DNA of 64,000 nt, taken from Oscillospiraceae bacterium (GTDB lineage: Bacteria > Bacillota > Clostridia > Saccharofermentanales > Saccharofermentanaceae). The stretch spans positions 1 through 64,000 of the forward strand of contig FWXP01000005.1 in the NCBI GenBank assembly GCA_900176545.1, given 5' to 3'. The notes beneath the pieces were generated by a model. The model ran no database searches and was not told the DNA's origin. It worked only from the letters and a program-made list of their open reading frames with translations. The translations under genes were made by a program, and so were the position numbers. This document shows, one piece after another, positions 26,840 to 34,785 of the stretch. Within the stretch, counting starts at the first letter, position 1, and each line of letters starts with the position of its first letter.

Positions 26840-26909
26840 TCTGTCGTTCCCGGCCGGGGGTGCCTGAAGTCATGCCTTGCGCAGGGGCTGTTCCACAGAC
26901 AACGACAGA
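26840..26909 (-). promoter_or_regulatory. Structured leader of the blaI-blaR1 transcript
   Basis: A 9-bp closing stem (TCTGTCGTT, 26909-26901 on the minus strand, with AACGACAGA, 26848-26840) encloses 52 GC-rich bases with smaller hairpins, including CTGT-GGA-ACAG and a CCCGGCCGGG palindrome. There is no convincing open frame. It matches no RNA family that I can name. Confidence 0.4.
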
Positions 26910-26910
26910 A

Positions 26911-26963
26911 GGTCTATCGCGGTAGACCTTCTTTAGTCTAGCGCGATAGACCAAGTTCGTCAA
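26911..26963 (-). promoter_or_regulatory. blaI promoter and operator
   Basis: The minus strand reads TTGACG (26963-26958), 17-bp spacer, TAGACT (26940-26935). Overlapping it are two inverted 16-bp copies, GGTCTATCGCGGTAGA (26911-26926) and its near-complement at 26937-26952, 15 of 16 matching. An AGAAGGTCTA/TAGACCTTCT hairpin (26907-26916 with 26923-26932) also uses one copy. The placement over spacer, -10 and start point suits BlaI repression. Confidence 0.6.
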
Positions 26964-27108
26964 GCGGGGAAATATTGACAGATAACTCAACCTGTAAGAT
27001 ATGTCCCGCGGATCTTTTGTCCTTAAGGCATATCTGTGCAAAAATAGTCGAGAACTACCTACCGGTATCAGTGTAATATCCTTTCATAGATCAAAGGAGG
27101 CGACCGAT

Positions 27109-27885
27109 ATGGAGATCGTTGTAAAAAAGATAAGAGATGACATCTACCTCTTGGATGAGGATCACGAAGCTACGGGTTATCTCGTAGTAGGAGAGGATAA
27201 GGCTCTCGTGATCGATACCATGAATGCTCACTGCAACTTAAAGGCAACCGTAAGGTCACTTACTGATAAGCCTCTTATGGTAGTAAATACTCACGGGCAT
27301 CCCGATCACATCTTCGGAAATATGTATTTCGAAAAAGCTTATATGAATCCTGAGGATACCGAGCTGTCACGTATGTTCCTGGATACGGATGCATTTCGCG
27401 AATACATAGAGGAGAGAGGGCAGGTCATGCCTCCTTTCAAGGATATAAGGGGAGGTGACGTTATAGACCTCGGAGGGAAGACTTTGGAAGTCTACGATAT
27501 CCCGGGCCACACAAAGGGCAGCATACTCCTTCTCCTCAAGGAAGACAGGATACTCTTTGTCGGAGACTCTATAAATCACCATCTCTGGCTTCAGCTGGAC
27601 GGATGCCCTCCCGTAAGCGAATATGTAAAGACCCTGGAAAGCCTTATGTTCCTTGAGGATAAGGCGGATATCCTGCTTCACGGACATGCGGGAAGAGAGG
27701 ACGACATATCTCTCATGTCATGCATTCTAAACGGTCTTCGCGAGATAGCAGAAGGTAAGACGGGAAATGACCTTCCTTACGAATACTTCGGAGGTATCGC
27801 AAGACAGCATCCTTTTGCCGTAATGAAGGATAAGAACTATTCTTCTTCCGAACATGTCATCTGCTACAGGGAAGATAATGTGTGA
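27109..27885 (+). CDS. MBL-fold metallohydrolase (glyoxalase II/beta-lactamase-like)
   Basis: 258 residues from ATG 27109, with AAAGGAGG upstream. Zinc ligands: NTHGHPDHIFGN (HxHxDH), then YDIPGHTKGSILLLL, FVGDSINHH and a distal LLHGHAGREDD. Cytoplasmic: no signal peptide. Although it sits next to blaI-blaR1, this subgroup is mostly thioesterase-like hydrolases rather than carbapenemases, so resistance is not implied. TTGACA at 26975-26980 with GATATG 17 bp on is a plausible promoter, divergent from the blaI promoter. Confidence 0.85.
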   Translation: MEIVVKKIRDDIYLLDEDHEATGYLVVGEDKALVIDTMNAHCNLKATVRSLTDKPLMVVNTHGHPDHIFGNMYFEKAYMNPEDTELSRMFLDTDAFREYIEERGQVMPPFKDIRGGDVIDLGGKTLEVYDIPGHTKGSILLLLKEDRILFVGDSINHHLWLQLDGCPPVSEYVKTLESLMFLEDKADILLHGHAGREDDISLMSCILNGLREIAEGKTGNDLPYEYFGGIARQHPFAVMKDKNYSSSEHVICYREDNV

Positions 27886-27939
27886 AAGGCAAAGCCTTAG
27901 TGGTATCATGTCGAAAAGAAAAACGGAGAAGGGTAACAG

Positions 27940-29670
27940 ATGAAAGATAATCTCAAGCGCATGGCAAGTTACTACAAGCCGTATCTGGGAACGTTCTTCC
28001 TGGATATGTTCTTTGCTCTGGTAGCATCCGCGATAGCATTGGTGATACCTCTGGCGGTAAGGAGCATAACGGCCGAGATCCCCGATATGTCTCCCGAGAC
28101 GGGCATGCATAAGATACTCGTTATAGGTGCGGTCCTTATAGCTCTGGTGCTCATACAGTTTGTGGCAAACTATTACATCACATATGTGGGTCATGTTATG
28201 GGAGCCAGGATGGAATACGACATGAGAGCGGAGATCTTCTCTCACTATCAGAAGCTCTCTTTCTCCTTCTACGACGACCAGAAGGTAGGCCAGCTCATGA
28301 GCAGGATCACAAGTGACCTGTTCGAGATAACGGAACTCCTGCACCACGGTCCCGAGAATATCGTCATATCTCTCATAAAGATCGTCGGTTCCCTGATCAT
28401 CCTGGCGGGCATCAGCGGGTATCTGACGGTAGCAGCCTTCATCCTCCTGCCATTTATGTTCCTGTTCGCAGTAGTTCTCAATAAGAGAATGAGAAGGGCC
28501 TTCAGGGAGAATAGGGTGAAGATCGCAGAGATCAATACTCAGATCGAAGATAACCTTTCGGGCATCAGGGTAGTCAAGTCCTTTGCCAACGAGGATATAG
28601 AGAATGAGAAGTTCAAGGTGGGTAATGACGGATTCCTTACCGCCAAGAGAGCTTCCTATCTCAATATGGGATTGTTCCATTCCGGAATGACCGCGTTTAC
28701 TCTCCTTATAAACATATTAGTCATCGTCGTAGGCGGTGTGCTCATGACTAAGGGGCTCGTACAGGTTCCCGACTTCGTGGCATTCCTTCTTTATATCAAT
28801 ACGTTCACTGAACCTGTCCGTACGCTCGTAGACTTTACAGAACAGTTCCAGAACGGATATACGGGCTTCGAGAGATTCGTTGAGATGATCAGCATCGAGC
28901 CCGATATAAAGGACAAGGAAGATGCAGTCCCTCTTACCGACGTGAAGGGAGATATCAGGTTCAACGATGTATCCTTCAAATATAAGGACGGTGCTCACAG
29001 AGTACTTCGCCACATCAATCTGGAAGTTCCCGCAGGATCTTATGTAGCGCTCGTAGGATCTTCCGGAGGAGGCAAGACGACGCTATGCAGTCTTATCCCC
29101 AGATTCTATGATGTTACCAAAGGTTCCATCGAGATCGACGGCAAGGACATAAGGGACGTTACCCTGAAGAGCCTTCGTGACAACATAGGCATAGTCCAGC
29201 AGGATGTCTATATGTTCGCGGGGACCATAATGGATAACATAAGCTACGGTAAGCCCGGTGCGACAATGGAGGAGATAGTGGAAGCGGCTAAGCTTGCCAA
29301 TGCCCACGACTTCATAATGGAGCTTCCGGACGGATATAACACCGACATAGGACAAAGAGGTGTCAAGCTCTCCGGCGGTCAGAAGCAGAGGATATCCATA
29401 GCGAGAGTATTCCTTAAGAATCCTCCTATCCTCATCTTCGACGAAGCAACGAGCGCCCTGGACAATGAGAGCGAGAATATCGTCAAGGAATCACTGGAGA
29501 GGCTCGCCAAGGGCAGGACCACTCTGGTCATAGCTCACAGGTTGTCCACGATACGTAATGCCGAGAGGATACTAGTCCTTACCGAGAACGGTATCGAAGA
29601 GAGCGGTACCCATGAGGAGCTGATAAACAAAGACGGGATATACGCATCGCTTTACAAGTGGAACGAATAA
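27940..29670 (+). CDS. ABC exporter half-transporter (MsbA/LmrA-type)
   Basis: 576 residues. Six membrane helices span about 15-300, including the IEDNLSGIRVVKSFANED coupling helix. The nucleotide-binding domain has Walker A GSSGGGKTT, Q-loop IVQQDVYMF, signature KLSGGQKQRISIA, Walker B PILIFDEATSALD and switch IAHRLST. It functions as a homodimer unless a partner exists elsewhere. It lies 54 bp after the MBL gene, with its own TGGTATCAT box at 27901-27909 and a terminator after it. Substrate class: lipid, peptide or drug. Confidence 0.94.
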   Translation: MKDNLKRMASYYKPYLGTFFLDMFFALVASAIALVIPLAVRSITAEIPDMSPETGMHKILVIGAVLIALVLIQFVANYYITYVGHVMGARMEYDMRAEIFSHYQKLSFSFYDDQKVGQLMSRITSDLFEITELLHHGPENIVISLIKIVGSLIILAGISGYLTVAAFILLPFMFLFAVVLNKRMRRAFRENRVKIAEINTQIEDNLSGIRVVKSFANEDIENEKFKVGNDGFLTAKRASYLNMGLFHSGMTAFTLLINILVIVVGGVLMTKGLVQVPDFVAFLLYINTFTEPVRTLVDFTEQFQNGYTGFERFVEMISIEPDIKDKEDAVPLTDVKGDIRFNDVSFKYKDGAHRVLRHINLEVPAGSYVALVGSSGGGKTTLCSLIPRFYDVTKGSIEIDGKDIRDVTLKSLRDNIGIVQQDVYMFAGTIMDNISYGKPGATMEEIVEAAKLANAHDFIMELPDGYNTDIGQRGVKLSGGQKQRISIARVFLKNPPILIFDEATSALDNESENIVKESLERLAKGRTTLVIAHRLSTIRNAERILVLTENGIEESGTHEELINKDGIYASLYKWNE

Positions 29671-29679
29671 TGACAGAAC

Positions 29680-29704
29680 AAAGGCACGCCGGGAGCGTGC
29701 CTTT
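29680..29704 (+). terminator. Terminator of the ABC exporter gene
   Basis: Stem AAAGGCACGC/GCGTGCCTTT with loop CGGGA, 9 bp after the stop codon. Confidence 0.75.
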
Positions 29705-29965
29705 ATCCTGCTTTGTGGAAGCCGATATGTTGAAAGGTCGCTAACTAAGAGTTTAAGGGGTAGCTCCCATAACAGCCTTTTTCTTTTCCCCGTACAAGCT
29801 TATATAGAAGGTGGTGCTCGAAAGAGCGTGACCATAAAGATCACGCTCCTTCATCCATACCTACCTTATATGACGTACTCTCCCCAACACACATAGAGGA
29901 AAGTGATCACCGAAACACTTGTTGTGCAACACATGTTGCAAAAGGGATGATAACGGACAACAAAA
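29705..29965. other. Gene-free stretch with alternative hairpins
   Basis: No supported open frame. It holds GCTC-GAAA-GAGC (29816-29827) and an overlapping 8-bp stem GAGCGTGA/TCACGCTC (29824-29831 with 29841-29848); the two share GAGC and exclude each other. At 29925-29940 there is a palindrome TGCAACA-CA-TGTTGCA. It could be a small RNA or a decayed region. Confidence 0.35.
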
Positions 29966-29995
29966 AGAAAGTCAACCCCTTCGGATCGACTTTCT
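29966..29995 (-). terminator. Terminator of the TetR-type gene
   Basis: Stem AGAAAGTC/GACTTTCT (29966-29973 with 29988-29995) with further inner pairing. The minus strand continues TTTTTG. Confidence 0.75.
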
Positions 29996-30004
29996 CATCA
30001 TCTC

Positions 30005-30676
30005 TTATGATTCTTCGGGTGGTCTTTTCAGATCGTCCTTGGGATCTCCCAGTACTTGAGCGAAGATGCGGCCCACATTGACTTTGCCGGAAGAAAGCCC
30101 CGGATATTCCTTGTAGATCTTACACGATGACAAGGATATCTCAGACATTATCCTGAAGATCTCTTCGTCAGAGTAAGGGCAGGAGCCTGAGATTATGAGC
30201 ATCGCGATACCGAGGGTAAAGAGCCATACATTACGGAAGAAGCACTTGGCGTCTTCGTCTTGGAGACCGTACTCTCTGATGATCGTGGGCTTTATGAGTT
30301 CGTAGTTCTGCTCGAAGAAAGCAAAAGAACCGATAGTCGAAGACGGATCGGGATCTTCTTCGTAGGGGTAGCAGAGGAGCTTAAAAAGACCCGGTTCCTG
30401 CTGAACGAACTTGATGGTCTGGCGTCCGGATGCCCTGAAAGGATACTTATCATTAAGACCTTCCTCTACGAATTTTACATACTTGTCGTAAGCCGCTTTA
30501 TATACGTCAGCCTTGAGTTCCTGCATGCCGCTGTAGTAAGTGAAGACGGGTCTGGAGGACATTCCGAGAGACTTGCCGACTTCTCGGGCGGTAACTTTCT
30601 CGAATCCCTTTTCCCTTGCTATATTGAGTGCTGCTTCTATGAGTTGTTCTTTTGTTACTTGAGGTCTGGGAGGCAT
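30005..30676 (-). CDS. TetR/AcrR-family regulator
   Basis: 223 residues from ATG 30676 (MPPRPQVTKEQLIEAALNIA), with AAGGAT upstream; the longer frame to 30751 would run through the operator. Helix-turn-helix: KVTAREVGKSLGMSSRPVFTYYSGMQELKADV. The C-terminal domain is a helical ligand pocket of ordinary size. A perfect 8-bp-arm palindrome 25-44 bp upstream is probably its own operator, and the same site could act on the divergent XRE membrane protein gene. Confidence 0.88.
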   Translation of the reverse strand: MPPRPQVTKEQLIEAALNIAREKGFEKVTAREVGKSLGMSSRPVFTYYSGMQELKADVYKAAYDKYVKFVEEGLNDKYPFRASGRQTIKFVQQEPGLFKLLCYPYEEDPDPSSTIGSFAFFEQNYELIKPTIIREYGLQDEDAKCFFRNVWLFTLGIAMLIISGSCPYSDEEIFRIMSEISLSSCKIYKEYPGLSSGKVNVGRIFAQVLGDPKDDLKRPPEES

Positions 30677-30700
30677 GGTAAATCCTTGATATTTTATTGT

Positions 30701-30720
30701 TGCATAACGACAGTTATGCA
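30701..30720. promoter_or_regulatory. Palindromic operator upstream of the TetR-type gene
   Basis: TGCATAAC and GTTATGCA around GACA, perfect arms, between divergent regulator genes. Confidence 0.55.
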
Positions 30721-30799
30721 TATGTCTTGAATATAACAAAGTGCACCTCAAAGGTCAATTGAGATGATGTGTGATATATTAAAAATATGGGAGGGACTT

Positions 30800-31225
30800 A
30801 TGGATATCTCGGATAAGATCATAAAACTTCGCAAGAAGAACGCGATGTCCCGCGAGGCGTTGGCATCCAGGATGGGTGTAGACAGATCCGTCGTTGAGAG
30901 ATGGGAGAAAGGACTTCTTGTTCCTGATAAGATCCAGATAAGGAAACTCGGGCAGATATTCGAGGTGGAGCCGTCATATCTGGCGAACAACAGAGCTGAC
31001 GATGACCGCACCCTGATAAAGGGACTTATCATATATCTCGATCACATAACAAAGGGACACAAGCGAGCAGTGGTGCTCACTGCTGTCGTGTCCCTTGTGG
31101 TTGCTTTCTTATTCCTTCTGCTGGCAATCAGGTTGCAGAGCACTTTCTGCAGCGTGATATCCGTCATAACAGTCCTTGTTTCCTGCATTTCGTTTATATT
31201 CTACGGCAGGAACAAGAAGAGATAA
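30800..31225 (+). CDS. Membrane-anchored XRE-type regulator
   Basis: 141 residues from ATG 30800 (GGGAGGGAC upstream). Residues 5-60 are a Cro/C1 helix-turn-helix (LRKKNAMSREALASRMGVDRSVVERWEKG). Two hydrophobic helices follow at about 93-114 and 117-136, with a basic end GRNKKR. Membrane-bound DNA-binding proteins of this shape are common but poorly characterised in Firmicutes. The gene ends 3 bp from the convergent GH43 stop with no terminator between, so read-through antisense RNA is possible. Confidence 0.8.
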   Translation: MDISDKIIKLRKKNAMSREALASRMGVDRSVVERWEKGLLVPDKIQIRKLGQIFEVEPSYLANNRADDDRTLIKGLIIYLDHITKGHKRAVVLTAVVSLVVAFLFLLLAIRLQSTFCSVISVITVLVSCISFIFYGRNKKR

Positions 31226-31228
31226 GTA

Positions 31229-32800
31229 TCAGTTTGCCGTATACGTAAGATCTTTGAAAGTTACGTATGTATCGGAGTCCTTTCCGTTAGCGGAAGCGTA
31301 GATACCGATGCAGCATCCTACGAAGCCGCCTGCGACCTCGGTAGAGAGGTTAGCCACGGAAGCTTCGCCGAGTTCCTTGCTGTCGCAGAGGACCTTGGTG
31401 TTAAGTCCGTCTACCACGACAGATACGGTTACGGTACCGGATACGGGAGTCTTGCCGATTACTTCGTCGTTGCCGTTCTGGCAGAGGATCATCCTGCACT
31501 CGCCGTCGATCACTTCTGCTCTGAGGTTGTAGAGGTTGTTTTGCATGAGAACGAGACCTGCACTCTCACCTTCATTGAGGGAAGATGTGTCAAAAGTCGA
31601 AGAAGACGTGAAGTGATGGTGCTGCTGGCGGATACAGATATAAGAGGGGCTTCCTACAGCCTTTATGTCTTCTTTGCCGCAACGGAGCTTCAAGCCGTCG
31701 GGTGTGATCTTATACATGCTCGCCTGATAGTTACGAAGGAAGAGGAATTCATCGCCAAGCTCCTTCATGGAAGCGAACTGATAGTCCTTGTCCGTGCCGG
31801 GGATCGTAGTCTTGTGACCTGTCCTGCATGTGTAGGAATCAGGATCCTTCTCGGGATCCCATTCGGGAAGATCGATCTCTACCTTCTCAGTGAGCATACC
31901 GACGCCGGGATTTACAACGGGCCACTCATCCTCCCAGATGAACTTTGCAAGGAATGTCTCTCTGCCCATCGTCGTATAGCGATTAAGAGGTCTTACTGCG
32001 AGCATCGTCATGAACCACTCGCCGTTGGGAGTCTTGATGATGTCTCCGTGACCTACGTACTTGATGGGGTAGTCCTTACCGAGATGTCTGTGTGTAAGGA
32101 TGGGGTTCTTGGGATTGCCCACATAAGGTCCCCAGATCTCTTTGCTTCGGCAGATCATGACGGAGTGCTCGGGGCCGGTGCCGCCTTCAGCGTGCATGAT
32201 GTAGTAGTAGCCGTTCTCCTTGTAGATATGAGGTCCTTCAGGCCAGATGCAGCCCTTGAGAGCACCGTTCCACACATCCTTCTTCTCGCCCTTGAGACAC
32301 CAGTTCTCAAGATCTACCTCTGCGATATAGATATACCAGTCACCGTTGTACTTTGCACCGCCGTCGGGATTCTCATGAGTACCGATGTAGTAGCACTTTC
32401 CGTCATCGTCGAAGAAGAGGGAAGGGTCGATACCGTCTGCATCCTCCAGGTAGTGAGGCTCGGACCAGGGACCTTCGGGGCTGGTGGCAGTTACGATGAA
32501 GTTGCCGCCGTGTGTAACGTTAGTACAGATGACATAGAATGTTCCGTTGTAGTAACGGATGGTGGGAGCAAAGAGTCCCTGGGAATGATCAGCGCCTTCG
32601 AGGGGCAGCTGTGAATGTCTGTCGAGTACGTTTCCTATCTGCTCCCAGTGCACGAGATCCTTACTGTGCATCACGGAAAGACCGGGGAAGTAAGCGAAAG
32701 TGGAGTTACAGAGATAGTAATCCTCGCCTACCGCACAGATGGAAGGATCCGGATAGAATCCGGGCATGATGGGGTTGGTTGCATAGATCTTGTTTGACAT
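31229..32800 (-). CDS. GH43 beta-xylosidase/alpha-L-arabinofuranosidase
   Basis: 523 residues, cytoplasmic (no signal peptide). The five-bladed propeller carries the GH43 triad: base D18 in GFYPDPS, modulator D125 in DGIDPSLF and acid E188 in WPEGPH. From about residue 325 a C-terminal beta-sandwich (GH43_C2-type) ends the protein, as in xylosidases that form tetramers. It should release xylose or arabinose from imported xylo-oligosaccharides. It lies 16 bp downstream of the LacI-like/GGDEF gene on the same strand, so the sensor and hydrolase are probably co-transcribed. Confidence 0.92.
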   Translation of the reverse strand: MSNKIYATNPIMPGFYPDPSICAVGEDYYLCNSTFAYFPGLSVMHSKDLVHWEQIGNVLDRHSQLPLEGADHSQGLFAPTIRYYNGTFYVICTNVTHGGNFIVTATSPEGPWSEPHYLEDADGIDPSLFFDDDGKCYYIGTHENPDGGAKYNGDWYIYIAEVDLENWCLKGEKKDVWNGALKGCIWPEGPHIYKENGYYYIMHAEGGTGPEHSVMICRSKEIWGPYVGNPKNPILTHRHLGKDYPIKYVGHGDIIKTPNGEWFMTMLAVRPLNRYTTMGRETFLAKFIWEDEWPVVNPGVGMLTEKVEIDLPEWDPEKDPDSYTCRTGHKTTIPGTDKDYQFASMKELGDEFLFLRNYQASMYKITPDGLKLRCGKEDIKAVGSPSYICIRQQHHHFTSSSTFDTSSLNEGESAGLVLMQNNLYNLRAEVIDGECRMILCQNGNDEVIGKTPVSGTVTVSVVVDGLNTKVLCDSKELGEASVANLSTEVAGGFVGCCIGIYASANGKDSDTYVTFKDLTYTAN

Positions 32801-32816
32801 TTTTACCTCCTTGTCG

Positions 32817-34646
32817 TCAGATCGAGCGATTTTTCTTTATACGCTTTTCCGTATACATCGCTTTATCGGCTTCATTGATGGAATCCATAAGGGAATTCCA
32901 GTCTGCTACTTCACATATTCCTATGCTCACGCTTGCTTTATACGGAGCATTGAGCCTCTCGTTCTCGTCTTCAAGGTTCTTACGTATAGCTCTGATAAAT
33001 TGTCCTATTCGGCCCGGATTGTCAAGGATGAGTACTGCCTCGAACTCGTCACCGCCCATCCTGGATACGAATTCCTTTCCCGTGAGAGCGGAAGATATCG
33101 AGGATGCCACGGCCTTGATGGCGGCATCTCCTGCGGCGTGTCCGAATGTGTCGTTTATGTACTTGAGACCGTCCATATCGATGCTGGATACGGCTACCTT
33201 GGGAGCATCGGGATCCCTGTTCTTCAGAAGTGCCGAGATCTTGTTCTCGAAGCCTCTCCTGTTAAATAGTCCCGTAAGCTCATCCCTTACATAAAGGTCG
33301 ATGACATCCGCGACCTCAAAGAGCTTGTCGTATAGTCGGAGCCTGTTGAGGGACTGGCCGAAGAGCATGAGGATGAATTCCAGCCTCTCATCGAAGAATG
33401 TCCTTACTTCTCCTGTAGTCTTCAGCGCACAATAGCCGTATACCTCGTTCTTGTAGTAGATCGGCATGTAGATATAGGTTCCGGTCCCGTCACCGTAGAG
33501 TTCATCAGGAAGGAGCTTATCGTTGGAGAATCTCTTATCAGAGATATCTGCATTGCCACCGGCGAAATATCCCATGATGGAGCGGTCGTTCTCGCAGTAT
33601 CTGCAAAGATATCCTTCGCTGAAGAAACTGTCTTCCATCAGGTTGGTGAGCGTGAGCCTTATGCTGCTCTCGAAGGACAATGCGTCTTCGTATTCCGAGG
33701 AGAGGTGGACAAAAGCGAAAGTCTTGTCGTAGTACTCCCTCTGAAGCTTATCGAGTCTGGAGTAAGTCTCGTTCAAGTCGAGCTCCCACTTGCCGCCGGT
33801 GCTCTCTCTTACTATGAGGTTGCCCGGGACTCCTATGTGGGCAGGTACTTCCTTGCCTGCGATGAGCTTCTCCAGGGTATCTACGGCAGTTGAAGCCAGG
33901 TAATCCCCGGGTATCTCGAAAGTAGTCAGCGTGGGTACTCTCGTTGCCGACAAGGGCTGATTATCCACGCCTGCGATCATGACGTCTTCGGGGATCTTAT
34001 ATCCGCGGATGATGAGTTCGTCGAGAAGACCTACCGCCATGTAATCGTTGGAGCTTACTATGCCTCTGGGAAGACTGCCGTGTTCCTTTATGAAGTAATC
34101 CGCAGTCTCGGGACCCTGGTTGATCCAGTAGTTTCCGTGGAAGATAAGATCATCGCTGACCTCGAATCCCGCTTCCGACATTGCCTGCTTAAAGCCTTCG
34201 AGCCTCTCGTGGGAATCCTTGAGATCCTCTCGGCCCATGAGGAATCCGATGTCTCCGCTTCCGCAGGCATCTATCATGTGTCTGGTGACTTCGTACATTA
34301 TCCCCTTGTTGTCCGGGATGATGTTATAGAATCCCTCTTCGTCGGATCTTATGCTGACAACGGGAGGGAGATCTTCCGTATTCTTGAGCCTGTCCATCAG
34401 CACCTTGCTGAGACCTGCGTGATTGAGAGTATCCGAGCAGAGGATTATTCCGTCGTAATCCGACAGAACGGGGACGGCAAGTATGCTCCTTAATCCCTCA
34501 GCGTGAAGCGGGTTCTCACTTGGAACAGCACAGTTGCCGAATATATCAAGTCTGTACCCACGCTCCTTTGTGATCGTCATCAGGGTCTTGATGATGATCG
34601 ACGAGTAATCGCGGAACATGTCGCCGATAAATGCGCAGATATTCAT
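32817..34646 (-). CDS. LacI-like sugar-sensing domain fused to GGDEF (paralog 1)
   Basis: 609 residues from ATG 34646 (GGGAGAG upstream; the in-frame ATG at 34661 lies in that ribosome site). Residues 1-280 match the periplasmic-binding-type core of LacI regulators (GIVSSNDYMAVGLLDELIIRGYKIPEDVMIAGVDN) but lack both the DNA-binding headpiece and a signal peptide, so sensing is cytoplasmic. About 300-430 is a GAF-like middle. The GGDEF domain ends the protein, with GGDEF at 531-535 and DMDGLKYINDTFGHAAGD. The inhibitory RxxD site is absent (TGKE instead), so product inhibition is unlikely. Expected activity: c-di-GMP synthesis tuned by a sugar. Confidence 0.88.
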   Translation of the reverse strand: MNICAFIGDMFRDYSSIIIKTLMTITKERGYRLDIFGNCAVPSENPLHAEGLRSILAVPVLSDYDGIILCSDTLNHAGLSKVLMDRLKNTEDLPPVVSIRSDEEGFYNIIPDNKGIMYEVTRHMIDACGSGDIGFLMGREDLKDSHERLEGFKQAMSEAGFEVSDDLIFHGNYWINQGPETADYFIKEHGSLPRGIVSSNDYMAVGLLDELIIRGYKIPEDVMIAGVDNQPLSATRVPTLTTFEIPGDYLASTAVDTLEKLIAGKEVPAHIGVPGNLIVRESTGGKWELDLNETYSRLDKLQREYYDKTFAFVHLSSEYEDALSFESSIRLTLTNLMEDSFFSEGYLCRYCENDRSIMGYFAGGNADISDKRFSNDKLLPDELYGDGTGTYIYMPIYYKNEVYGYCALKTTGEVRTFFDERLEFILMLFGQSLNRLRLYDKLFEVADVIDLYVRDELTGLFNRRGFENKISALLKNRDPDAPKVAVSSIDMDGLKYINDTFGHAAGDAAIKAVASSISSALTGKEFVSRMGGDEFEAVLILDNPGRIGQFIRAIRKNLEDENERLNAPYKASVSIGICEVADWNSLMDSINEADKAMYTEKRIKKNRSI

Positions 34647-34785
34647 AAGTTTCTCTCCCATATATATTTTAAATTACGAGAGAGGACTTGAAAACCTCAT
34701 TTTTAAGATCATTTACCCCTATAAACGATTGATCGGCACATCTGTGGTAGGATATGGACAATAACGACCAACCCGGGGGTACAAC

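Noticed and set aside
26808-27041. 77-codon minus-strand frame covering the blaI leader
   Set aside because: It would run through the blaI promoter and operator and would start upstream of the -35, so it cannot be on the blaI transcript.
27109-27885. Metallo-beta-lactamase resistance gene next to blaI-blaR1
   Set aside because: The protein has no export signal and its text after HxHxDH fits thioesterase-type MBL hydrolases; the BlaR1 sensor domain is not of the beta-lactam type.
27727-28680. 317-codon minus-strand frame over the MBL and ABC exporter genes
   Set aside because: It crosses two real genes and a promoter region on the other strand, with no start signal.
29921-29945. Another AraC-type half-site (GCAACACATGTTGC)
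   Set aside because: It is a palindrome rather than a 21-bp direct repeat and lies between two terminators with no promoter after it.
31541-32614. 357-codon plus-strand frame inside the GH43 gene
   Set aside because: Antisense to intact catalytic motifs of GH43; no ribosome site and no recognisable fold.
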